DNA from: Rhodothermales bacterium
GTDB lineage: Bacteria > Bacteroidota > Rhodothermia > Rhodothermales > JANQRZ01
Assembly: GCA_028284265.1 (NCBI GenBank)
Contig: JANQRZ010000024.1
Span: 1-64,000 of the forward strand
Direction: 5' to 3'
Length of the DNA: 64,000 nucleotides
This document shows, one piece after another, positions 33,757 through 41,598 of the stretch. The stretch's first letter is position 1. Each line of letters starts with the position of its first letter. Position numbers and translations under genes: made by a program. The notes beneath the pieces are model-generated. The model was given only the letters and a program-made list of their open reading frames with translations, was not told the DNA's origin and did not search any database.

Positions 33757-34175
33757 CGGGAGAGGCGAAGCCAAGCGCGGCGGTAGCGTTCGAGGCGCTT
33801 ACGGTCGGCCTTAGTGAGCGGGTCGGGGAGGCGGCGCACGTCGAGGTTGTCCTCCACGTCGGCCAGTTTGACGGCGCGGGCAATCGAGTCCGAGGCGGCA
33901 CGCTCGATGAACGCCTCGTAGGTCTCGTCCTCGCGCCGCGTCAGGCAGTCCACGGCAACCACCACCTCGCGCGGAAAGCCGTGCTCTCGCAGCGCGGCAA
34001 GCGTCCAGTCCGAGTCCTCGACCACGTCGTGCAGGACGGCGGCCATCTGCTCGGCCTCACTCCGCATCAGTGCCATCAGCCGAAGCGGGTGGAGGATATA
34101 GGGCCGCCCGGCCTTGTCGGTCTGCCCCCGGTGCGCGTCGAGCGCGATCTGGATAGCCTCTTCGAGCGTCGCCAT
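33753..34175 (-). CDS. HD-domain (p)ppGpp-hydrolase-like protein
   Basis: 140 residues, the size of a stand-alone HD hydrolase. Metal-binding residues are in place: H29 in YILHP, H49-D50 in AVLHDVVED, and D106 in KLADVEDN. The LHDVVEDS and VKLADVEDN motifs are typical of the small SpoT-like hydrolases (MESH-like) that split (p)ppGpp or related phosphates. The start at 34175 overlaps the cysS stop by one base (TGATG), so its synthesis is tied to cysteinyl-tRNA synthetase; a link to amino-acid starvation is an appealing inference. Confidence 0.8.
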   Translation of the reverse strand: MATLEEAIQIALDAHRGQTDKAGRPYILHPLRLMALMRSEAEQMAAVLHDVVEDSDWTLAALREHGFPREVVVAVDCLTRREDETYEAFIERAASDSIARAVKLADVEDNLDVRRLPDPLTKADRKRLERYRRAWLRLSR

Positions 34176-35695
34176 CAAGCCCCCGTCTTCTTGCGCCACG
34201 TCGTGCCCTCGGAGCCGTCCATCACCTCGACCCCGAGCGCGTCGAGTTCGTCGCGGATCGCATCGGCGCGGGTCCAGTCTTTCGCGGCGCGGACTTCGGC
34301 GCGTTCGACGAGCAGAGCCTCGACTTGAGCGGCCAGCGGGTCGGCCTCGGGACTACCGGCATCATCGGAGCGGACGATGCCGAGGAGGTCGTTGATCCGG
34401 TCGAGGAAGACTTGGACCGAGGAGGCGGTGGCGGCGTTGAGGTCGCGGCTGTAGATGGCCTTAACGCCCTCGGTCATCGCGGCGAGGGCGCGGGGCGTGT
34501 TGAGGTCGTCGCACAGCCCGGCGAGCGCTCCGGCGTAGGCCGTGTCGAGTGTCTCCTCGAAGGCTGGGTCGAGATCGCCCTCACGGGATGCGGCCTGCGG
34601 GATGAGCGTCTCCTCGATGTGGCGGAGCCGGGCGATATGCTTGGCGGCGCTCTTGAGGTTGGCCTCGGTGAAGTTGAACGGCTTGCGGTACTGCCCCGAG
34701 ATCAGCGCGTACCGAACCGCCAGCGGGTCGAAGCCCTTGTCCTCGACGAGGTCGCGCACGGTGAAGAAGTTGCCGCTCGACTTCGCCATGCGCTCGCCCT
34801 CGACCTGGAGGAACCGAGTGTGGAGCCAGACGCGGGCGAAGGGCTGATCGCTCAGGCTCTCGGCTTGGGCGATCTCGCATTCGTGGTGCGGGAAGATGAG
34901 GTCCTCGCCGCCCGTGTGCACGTCGATATTCTCGCCGAGGTAGTGGCGGGCCATGACCGAGCACTCGATGTGCCAGCCGGGAAAGCCACGGCCCCCGGCC
35001 TCGCCTTCGGTGAAGGGGCTGTACCACTGCATGAGGTGGCCGGGGTCTTTCTTCCACAGGGCGAAGTCGCGCGGGTCGCGCTTGGCGTCGTCGGTCACCA
35101 CCTCGCGGGACTCGCCTGCCGCGCCGGTGGCGAGGCTCTCGGCGTCGCGGTTGCCGGAGAGCTTGCCGTAGTCGCGGAACGAGGGGACATGGAAGTAGAC
35201 GCCGTCGTCGGTCTCGTAGGCGTGCCCGGCGTCAATGAGTTGTTGCACGGCCTCGATCTGGCCGGTGACGTGCTCGGTGGCGCGGGGGCGCACGTCCGGT
35301 TCGAGCAGATTGAGTACCTCCCAATCGTAGAGGAGCGCGTCGGTGTAGTGCCGGGCGAGGTCGTAGATGTTGGCGAAGCGCTCGCCCTCGCGCTCCAGCG
35401 CCTTCGCCATCTTGTCCTCCCCGTCGGCGTCGGCGAGATCGTCGCCGGTGAGGTGGCCGACGTCGGTGACATTGGAGACGTAGCGCGTCTGCCAGCCCAG
35501 CGCCCGCGCCGTGCGGAGCAGGAGGTCCGTCGTCAGGAACGAGCGGAAGTTGCCGATGTGGGCGTAGGAGTAGACCGTCGGGCCGCAGCCGTAGACCCGG
35601 AGCAGCGGCATGCCGTCGGCGGTCGTCTGCGTCGGCTCGACGGGTTCGAGTTGCCGGGTGAGAGTGTTTGTGAGGCGGAGGGTGAAGTCGCTCAT
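34175..35695 (-). CDS. cysS: Cysteinyl-tRNA synthetase
   Basis: Class I synthetase that charges tRNA-Cys; 506 residues. Motifs: zinc-binding Cys in [16 protein letters not shown] (which also holds the HIGH-like HIGN), WHIECSVMA and [16 protein letters not shown] (further zinc ligands), and [16 protein letters not shown] (KMSKS-like; the first Ser-Lys pair is intact as A-K-S-S). Start at 35695 overlaps the sufE stop by 4 bases. The genes downstream (HD hydrolase, HhH-GPD) also overlap, giving an unusually compact sufE-cysS-HD-HhH unit. Confidence 0.96.
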   Translation of the reverse strand: MSDFTLRLTNTLTRQLEPVEPTQTTADGMPLLRVYGCGPTVYSYAHIGNFRSFLTTDLLLRTARALGWQTRYVSNVTDVGHLTGDDLADADGEDKMAKALEREGERFANIYDLARHYTDALLYDWEVLNLLEPDVRPRATEHVTGQIEAVQQLIDAGHAYETDDGVYFHVPSFRDYGKLSGNRDAESLATGAAGESREVVTDDAKRDPRDFALWKKDPGHLMQWYSPFTEGEAGGRGFPGWHIECSVMARHYLGENIDVHTGGEDLIFPHHECEIAQAESLSDQPFARVWLHTRFLQVEGERMAKSSGNFFTVRDLVEDKGFDPLAVRYALISGQYRKPFNFTEANLKSAAKHIARLRHIEETLIPQAASREGDLDPAFEETLDTAYAGALAGLCDDLNTPRALAAMTEGVKAIYSRDLNAATASSVQVFLDRINDLLGIVRSDDAGSPEADPLAAQVEALLVERAEVRAAKDWTRADAIRDELDALGVEVMDGSEGTTWRKKTGA

Positions 35696-36114
35696 GCCGA
35701 ATCGGTGACGTGTTGACGGGCGGCCTGCTGCATTCGCTGGAGCATCGAGGCGAGGCCGCCCTGCCGGGCCGGGGTCAGGCTCTCACTCAGTCCCGCGTCT
35801 CGTATGAACGATGGATCGACCGCGACGACAGCTTCGGGTGTTTCACCATCGAGGCCGTTGACGAGCATCGCCACCATACCTTGGGCGATCTGCCCCTCGG
35901 CGGCGGCCCGGTAGTGCATTGCCCCATCGTAGTGCCGTGCGTCGAGCCAGACGCGGGAGACGCAGCCGGGGACGAGGTACGTGTCCACCTTGCCCTCGGA
36001 CGGGTACTCGCCGAGGTGCTCGGCGTAGTCGAGGAGCAGCATATAGCGCATCATCTTGTCGTCGAGCGAGGCGAGTTCATCGACGGCGGTCTGGAGCTTG
36101 AGAGGCAGCGGCAT
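35692..36114 (-). CDS. sufE: SufE-family sulfur acceptor protein
   Basis: Accepts sulfane sulfur from a cysteine desulfurase (SufS) and passes it to the SufBCD scaffold for Fe-S clusters. 140 residues; active Cys51 in LVPGCVSRVW, and the YAEHLGEYP and GLSESLTPARQGGLASML motifs typical of SufE. Other suf genes are not nearby. It is the first gene of the cysS unit, which pairs two cysteine-related functions. Confidence 0.92.
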   Translation of the reverse strand: MPLPLKLQTAVDELASLDDKMMRYMLLLDYAEHLGEYPSEGKVDTYLVPGCVSRVWLDARHYDGAMHYRAAAEGQIAQGMVAMLVNGLDGETPEAVVAVDPSFIRDAGLSESLTPARQGGLASMLQRMQQAARQHVTDSA

Positions 36115-36240
36115 GGCAGGAGGGAGGCTGGGAGACTCGTAGTCTACCGACGTACCCGCTTTGGTGCGGCGGTGGTCCGCTCCGTGCCGGTGAAAATGGC
36201 CCGAAACCGCCGTCAGGCGAGTGTCGTCCCGTTCGGCTTC

Positions 36241-38949
36241 CTACCGAAGCAGTAGCACCTTCGTCGCCTGTCGCCGTCCGTCGGTTTCTAGCACGACGAA
36301 GTAGACCCCCGAAGCCAGCCGCGACCCGTCGAGCACAGCGCGGTGCGATCCTGCCGACATCTCACCCTCATTCAGCACCGCCACCTCGCGCCCGAGGACA
36401 TCGACCACCGAGAGCCGCACCCGGCCCGGCGTGCCGACCTCGAATGGCACTGTCGCCTGCGACCGGAATGGGTTGGGGTAGGCCGCGTCGAGGGCGAAGC
36501 CGGTAGGCTGTGTCGGCGTTTCCTCTTCGGCACCGACGGGCAGCAGACGCTCATTGGCATCAAAGCGGATCACGGTGCCGACGGGCGGCGTGGTGCCGTC
36601 GCCCGCGAGGTCGGCAATCTGTATCCCGTCGAGGCCGCCGAGTGGAGAGACAACGCGGTCGCTACCGTCCCGATAGCAATAGTCGATGTAGTACCCTTGG
36701 CTCCGCTCGTCGCACGTCGGGTCGTCCTGCGCGTCACCATCGTTCTCCGGGTCGTAGATCGCGCCGGGGCCACCGAAGCCATTGGCAGCCGTCTCGAACA
36801 GTGCGTAGCCGTTCGGGCGGTCCGGCATCATGCCTAGAATGCGGTGAGTGACAGGAAGCTCGATTTCTTCGCCGTTCACCACTACGTCTTGTACTCCGGG
36901 GAAGGTGTCGGCCCAGTCATCTGTGGGTTGTGCTCCCGCGAAAGAGCGGATGATAGGTACCATCCGCGTGGGTAGCTCCTCATTCTCTTTGGGGCCTACG
37001 TTCCACAACTCGAACGGCACGCTAGTGATGAGGTCGGTGCCACCGGGAACGGTTGTGGCATAGATGCCGAGGCAGTTTCCGAAGAGGGCGCATTGGGCGG
37101 TGAAGCGCACCTCGAAGTTGTCGCCGTCGATGGTGTCAGCATCACGGAGGAGGTCGGAGAGGTCGTTGTCTTCATTCGTGACCACGTAGTCACCGGTCGC
37201 GTTGGGATCGAGCCAGACGGTGTTGCCGGGGTAGCCTGTGGTGCAGCCGGGGTCATCGGCGTCGGGACAAGCTTCGGTGTCGGGGTTAGCGACCTCGATA
37301 ATGCCGACGCCCTTGCCAAAGTCGTCGAAGATGTAGCGGTAGAACGTGAACGAGCGGGGCGCGGAGAACGGGCTGATGCCATCGGCCTCGTCCCCGGCGC
37401 GCACGCGCCAGCGGTAGTCGGTCACTGCGTTCACGGCGAGGCGGAATCGTGGAATCTCTAGGCTTGGCTCTGCGGAGAAGAACACCTCGCGGTTGGAGAA
37501 GTCAGCGTTGCGGCTGATTTCGACGCGGTAGTAAGCGGCTCCGGCGACGGCTTCCCATTCGAGGCGCGGGTTCACGTCTACAATCGTCACACCCTCAGCC
37601 GGAGCGAGCAAGGCAGGCGCGGCGAGTACGATGGGCGGATCGGGGAGGACGGTGTCGAAGAGCGAGTCGTTGTCGTAGGCAGCTTGGACGAGGTCGGAGG
37701 CAGCGCGGAGTTCGGTGATGGAGTCGAGCCGGTCGGTGCCCTGGCCGAAGACGAGGGCGAGGTGGAAGTCTTTGGCTTTGCCCGGAGCGAGTGTAAAAGC
37801 GGGTGAGGCTGAGACCGAGCGCCGGTCGCCGCTCCGTAGCGGGACGCCGTCACCGTTGGGATTTTCCTCGCTCCAGAACTGCTGCGTCACAGGATCGCCG
37901 GGAAAGGCAAAGGGGGTGACAGGTCCATCGGTCTCGTAGCCGTCGCCTGCTTCTGTGATGGGTGTGCCATCGGGCCATAGCCCGCGGAGTATGTTGAACA
38001 GCGCTGGGCCGGTAAGGAAGATGGGAGCTGGGTCCTGAACATTACGGAAGTAGGTGAACGTGTCAAAGCCATCAAGCAGGTCTACACCGAAGGCAGGCGG
38101 TACGCCGTAGATGGCATCTACATTTTCTTCGTTGTAAACAAATCCCAGGCTTCGTGTCGTGTCCACCCCGATAAAATCATCGCTCGCGTCGCCGAGGTCG
38201 GGGTCTTGCCAGAAGCCGAAGCGGGCCTCTTCGAACGGCTGCGTATTCCGGTTGATGAGGCGGTAGCGGTAGAGCGTAGATCGGTCCAGTGCGGTCTCGT
38301 CACTTGCCACCGCGAAGGCGGTCACCTGCACCTCCAGCCCGATGGGATCAGTCTGCGACGACCAATGAATGTTGCCGACATCGTTCATCACCCAGAACGC
38401 CGTCTGGCTTCCGAAGACGACGGGCCGTTCGCCCGCTTCCAGGTCGACTACTTGCTCACGACTCGTCGGCACCACCGGCTCACCGCTCGCGTCTACCGTT
38501 TCTGCGCCGAGTCCGACGGGCCACGCCGCGAGATCGTCGCTTGCCTCGCCGGTCTCCTCGTAGCGTGCCACATCCTCAGCGCTGACGAGCCAGATGCGGT
38601 CGTAGGCCGAGCAGTCGTCGGGATCGGGCAGCGTCGCACCCTCATCGAGCGGGCCGGGCCAGAACTCGAAATCGTCGTAGCGCTCGCCCGCCACGCGGAG
38701 GTCGCCGTCGATCAGGCCCCCGACCCAGAGTCCAGCAGCAAAGAGGGGGGCAGCCGCAGCTTGGATCGGGACGATGTAGCCGGTGCCATTCGTAGTTCCT
38801 ACTCCATAGAAGAGGCTCCCGGTGTTGAAGAGTCGGGCATAGACACGGCTGACATCGAGGGTGCGTGTGGCTGTGCCGAGGTCGCAGTTGCCGGGTGTCT
38901 GTGCGAAGGCGGGTCCGGCAAGCAGGAGCAGTAGAGCCAGTCGTTTCAT
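36241..38949 (-). CDS. T9SS-secreted protein, paralog 1 of 3
   Basis: 902 residues with signal peptide (1-17, ending AFAQ). N-terminal core (about 25-440) holds GLWVGGLIDGDLRVAG and FEFWPGPL, typical of large Bacteroidota secreted proteins, and FWVMNDVGN, SITELRAASDLVQAAYD. A fibronectin-type-III-like segment (RLEWEAVAGAAYYRVEIS ... YRWRVRAGDE) follows at about 470-550, then a domain ending in IQIADLAGDGTTPPVGTVIRFDANERLL. The last 80 residues are a T9SS type A sorting domain (AAYPNPFRSQATVPFEV ... GVYFVVLETDGR). Function unknown. Closely similar to the genes at 38983 and 41599; its sorting domain is nearest to that of 38983 whereas its body is nearest to 41599. Confidence 0.9.
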   Translation of the reverse strand: MKRLALLLLLAGPAFAQTPGNCDLGTATRTLDVSRVYARLFNTGSLFYGVGTTNGTGYIVPIQAAAAPLFAAGLWVGGLIDGDLRVAGERYDDFEFWPGPLDEGATLPDPDDCSAYDRIWLVSAEDVARYEETGEASDDLAAWPVGLGAETVDASGEPVVPTSREQVVDLEAGERPVVFGSQTAFWVMNDVGNIHWSSQTDPIGLEVQVTAFAVASDETALDRSTLYRYRLINRNTQPFEEARFGFWQDPDLGDASDDFIGVDTTRSLGFVYNEENVDAIYGVPPAFGVDLLDGFDTFTYFRNVQDPAPIFLTGPALFNILRGLWPDGTPITEAGDGYETDGPVTPFAFPGDPVTQQFWSEENPNGDGVPLRSGDRRSVSASPAFTLAPGKAKDFHLALVFGQGTDRLDSITELRAASDLVQAAYDNDSLFDTVLPDPPIVLAAPALLAPAEGVTIVDVNPRLEWEAVAGAAYYRVEISRNADFSNREVFFSAEPSLEIPRFRLAVNAVTDYRWRVRAGDEADGISPFSAPRSFTFYRYIFDDFGKGVGIIEVANPDTEACPDADDPGCTTGYPGNTVWLDPNATGDYVVTNEDNDLSDLLRDADTIDGDNFEVRFTAQCALFGNCLGIYATTVPGGTDLITSVPFELWNVGPKENEELPTRMVPIIRSFAGAQPTDDWADTFPGVQDVVVNGEEIELPVTHRILGMMPDRPNGYALFETAANGFGGPGAIYDPENDGDAQDDPTCDERSQGYYIDYCYRDGSDRVVSPLGGLDGIQIADLAGDGTTPPVGTVIRFDANERLLPVGAEEETPTQPTGFALDAAYPNPFRSQATVPFEVGTPGRVRLSVVDVLGREVAVLNEGEMSAGSHRAVLDGSRLASGVYFVVLETDGRRQATKVLLLR

Positions 38950-38982
38950 GTCAGATGGAGCCTAGCGAAGCGAGTGGGGAGG

Positions 38983-40569
38983 TCAACGCAGCAGCAACGC
39001 CCTCGTGGACTGCCGCTGCCCGTCGGCTTCGAGCACGACGAGGTAGACCCCCGACGCCAGCCGCGACCCGTCGAGCACGGCCCGGTGCGACCCGGCTGCT
39101 ACCTCGCCCTCGGCCAGCACCGCCACCTCGCGTCCGAGGACATCCACCACCGAGAGTCGCACCCGGCCCGGTGCAGCGACCTCAAACGGTACTGTCGCCT
39201 GCGACCGGAACGGGTTGGGATAGACGGTGCCGATGTGGTTTGTTCTTGGCTGGATGCTGTCCTCGTTTGCAACTGGCAAACGGGAGTCGAAGAGCGAGCC
39301 GTCGTCATAGGCTGCTTGGACCAGATCGCTAGCAGCCCGTAGCTCGGTGATCGAGTCGAGGTTGTCTGTGCCTTGTGCGAAGAGCAAGGCAATGTCGAAC
39401 GTTCTCGATTCGCCGGGTTGGAGCGAGAACACGGGAGCCGTAGGGATGATGCGGTGGTTGCCGGAGGGGTTCGACCCGCCCCCGCAGTTGTTGACATCGC
39501 TCCAGCACTCGCCTGTTGCGGGGTCGCCGGGGAAGGCCCAGACCGTGACAGGGCCATCGGTCAAGTATCCGTTGCCGTGCGCCGTGAGCGGCGTGCCGTC
39601 ACTCCATAGCCCGCGCTGCACGCGGTCCATCTCAAGTTTGCCGCGTGGGTCGCCAATAGGCCCTGCGGCGTTAAGTGCATAGTGGAAGGCTCCCAAGCCA
39701 TCGCTGAGAAAGTCGAAGCCTGCGGCTGGCGGGATACCGTAGAGAGGGTCCTTTTCAAGGGATTTGTAGTAGTAACCGAGGCTACGCGTGGTATCGACGC
39801 CTTCATGTTCTTCCCTATTCCCCCCAATATCTGTGTCGGCCCAGATGGAGAAGCGAGCATCTTCTAGCGGGAGCATGTTTCGGTTGATGAGTCGGAAGCG
39901 GTAGAACGTGGCTTGATCCAACGCTGCCTCTGTGCTCGAAATCGCAAAGGCGTTTGCTTGCACCTCCAGACCGATAGGATTCGACTTGGAATAGGCGTGC
40001 TCGTTGCCCACATCGTTCATCACCCAGAAGGCGGTCTGGCTGCCGTAGATGCGCGGTCGATCTCCGCCTTCGAGGTTGAAGTTACCTGAGACGCCATCGC
40101 CATCGATCACTTCGGCCCCGAGATCGACAGGCCATTCAGCGAGGTCGTCCGTGGCTTCGCCGGTTTCATCGTAGGCCGCTACGTCGAGCGTGCTCACTAC
40201 CCAGATGCGGTCATAGGCCGAGCAGTCGTCGGGGTTGGGCAACGCCGCACCGTTCTCTAGCGGGCCGGGCCATAGTTCGAAGTTGACAAAGGTCGCACCC
40301 GACATACGCAACTCGTCATCGACCGTGCCGCCGACCCACAAGCTTGCCCCGTAGATAGCTGTGTTCCCAGAGCCCTTCGGGACGACGTAGGCGTCAGAGA
40401 GGTACCCGGTCTCAGCTTGTCCGTGAAAGAGGTTGCCGTTTGTCAGCAACGTCGCACGCACATCGCTAATGTCGAGGTCGGCGGACGCCGTGCCGGGGGC
40501 GCAGTTGCCGGGTGTCTGAGCGAGGGCAGGAGATGCGAGGAGCAGGAGGAACGTAGCGAAGCGGGCCAT
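38983..40569 (-). CDS. T9SS-secreted protein, short paralog 2 of 3
   Basis: 528 residues; signal peptide 1-17 (LALAQ). The N-terminal core matches paralogs 1 and 3 (GASLWVGGTVDDELRMSG, FELWPGPL, FWVMNDVGNEHAY, SITELRAASDLVQAAYDDGSLFD), but the fibronectin-like and following domains (some 350 residues) are absent; the core passes directly into a T9SS sorting domain (VYPNPFRSQATVPFEVAAPGRV). A loss of the middle by deletion, with the sorting domain exchanged or duplicated, explains the structure. It lies 33 bases upstream of paralog 1 on the same strand and may be co-transcribed with it. Confidence 0.88.
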   Translation of the reverse strand: MARFATFLLLLASPALAQTPGNCAPGTASADLDISDVRATLLTNGNLFHGQAETGYLSDAYVVPKGSGNTAIYGASLWVGGTVDDELRMSGATFVNFELWPGPLENGAALPNPDDCSAYDRIWVVSTLDVAAYDETGEATDDLAEWPVDLGAEVIDGDGVSGNFNLEGGDRPRIYGSQTAFWVMNDVGNEHAYSKSNPIGLEVQANAFAISSTEAALDQATFYRFRLINRNMLPLEDARFSIWADTDIGGNREEHEGVDTTRSLGYYYKSLEKDPLYGIPPAAGFDFLSDGLGAFHYALNAAGPIGDPRGKLEMDRVQRGLWSDGTPLTAHGNGYLTDGPVTVWAFPGDPATGECWSDVNNCGGGSNPSGNHRIIPTAPVFSLQPGESRTFDIALLFAQGTDNLDSITELRAASDLVQAAYDDGSLFDSRLPVANEDSIQPRTNHIGTVYPNPFRSQATVPFEVAAPGRVRLSVVDVLGREVAVLAEGEVAAGSHRAVLDGSRLASGVYLVVLEADGQRQSTRALLLR

Positions 40570-40660
40570 AACCGAGCAGGATGAATGAAAGGACCGTTAC
40601 CTACGGTAGCCAGCGCACCCACACCCACGCAAGGGGAACTGCCTTGCCCTACCGAGTCGG

Positions 40661-41179
40661 CTACCGCTGCCGCAGGATTTCCCAGACGAGGTGCTGCAGT
40701 TCAGGCACGATCAGCCGTTCGGCGGCCAGCCGCACGGCATTCCGCGAGCCGGGGCAGCAGAACAGCAGCGTTTCGTTGCCTACCTTCCCATAGACGCCCG
40801 CCGTCGCCCGCGAGAGCATCGCCCCTGCGCCGATCTCTTCGAACGAGAGCATCCGAAACAACTCACCGAAGCCGGGGATCGCCTTGACGAACAATGCCTC
40901 GGCGACCTCGACCGTCGTGTCGCGCCGTGCGATGCCCGTGCCGCCCGTCGAAAGGACGACTTCAACCGTGCCTGCCCATGCCTTCAGCTTGGCCCGGATC
41001 GCCTCGGCTTCGTCGGGGACGATAGTGTAGTGTACGACCTCGTGCCCGGCGGCGTCGAGCCGTTCGCGGAGGAGCGCGCCGCTCGTGTCGGTTTCCGGTG
41101 TGCGCGTGTCGGAGACGGTGAGGACGGCGCAGACGACGGGCGTGTCCTTCGCCTTCTGCTTGTGCTCGACGTAGCTCAT
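40661..41179 (-). CDS. moaB: Molybdenum cofactor biosynthesis protein MoaB-like
   Basis: 172 residues, MoaB/Mog (MoCF) fold: [19 protein letters not shown] at the N-terminus, [19 protein letters not shown] in the middle (the molybdopterin-binding GGTG loop) and [14 protein letters not shown] near the end. Adenylylation of molybdopterin is carried out by Mog-type members; MoaB-type members are hexameric and of less clear function. No other moa genes lie in the window. It overlaps yidD by 4 bases, an unexpected pairing. Confidence 0.92.
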   Translation of the reverse strand: MSYVEHKQKAKDTPVVCAVLTVSDTRTPETDTSGALLRERLDAAGHEVVHYTIVPDEAEAIRAKLKAWAGTVEVVLSTGGTGIARRDTTVEVAEALFVKAIPGFGELFRMLSFEEIGAGAMLSRATAGVYGKVGNETLLFCCPGSRNAVRLAAERLIVPELQHLVWEILRQR

Positions 41180-41574
41180 GCGACAGAGAAAAGAGAGAGT
41201 AGGGAGATAAGATAGAAGAGAGAGAAAGCGTGGGTTGGTGGGGCTGCTTTCTCGTCTCTCTCTTCCTTCTCTTCTGTCTCTTCTCCCGAACCTTCCCCGA
41301 ACCAGCGTGGCGGGTCGTGCCCGTGCCCGCCCCACGGGTTGCAGCGGAGGATGCGCCACGCGGCGAGGATGCTCCCGCGCACGGCCCCGTACTCCCGCAG
41401 CGCGAGGATGGCGTACTGCGAGCACGAGGGCGTGAACCGGCAACTCGACGGGAGATGCGGCGAGATGGCGAGTTGGTAGAACCGCACGAGGCCGACGAGC
41501 GCCCGGCGCGGCAGCGCGCCGACCCAGCGGAGCGTGGTATGAAAAGGACGAGTCACTCCCGTGCTACGCCCCAT
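41176..41574 (-). CDS. yidD: Membrane protein insertion efficiency factor YidD, with extended tail
   Basis: 132 residues. The first 95 form the family core ([65 protein letters not shown]), with the Cys-rich [11 protein letters not shown] motif and an amphipathic helix that sits at the inner membrane and assists YidC. The remaining C-terminal part is acidic ([11 protein letters not shown]) then hydrophobic ([12 protein letters not shown]), encoded by a purine-run/pyrimidine-run hairpin (41184-41286). Usual YidD is about 70-90 residues, so the tail is unusual. Start at 41574. Overlaps moaB by 4 bases. Confidence 0.9.
   Translation of the reverse strand: MGRSTGVTRPFHTTLRWVGALPRRALVGLVRFYQLAISPHLPSSCRFTPSCSQYAILALREYGAVRGSILAAWRILRCNPWGGHGHDPPRWFGEGSGEETEEKEERDEKAAPPTHAFSLFYLISLLSLFSVA
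41184..41286. repeat. Purine-run / pyrimidine-run imperfect hairpin
   Basis: A/G run at 41185-41229 and C/T run at 41246-41286 around a 16-base loop. The inner stem GAGAAAGC (41222-41229) / GCTTTCTC (41246-41253) is perfect. The tract encodes the C-terminal tail of YidD and reaches the start of moaB. Same type of structure as 18181-18288. Confidence 0.5.
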
Positions 41575-41598
41575 ACTCCGATTCGCTCCAACCAAACC

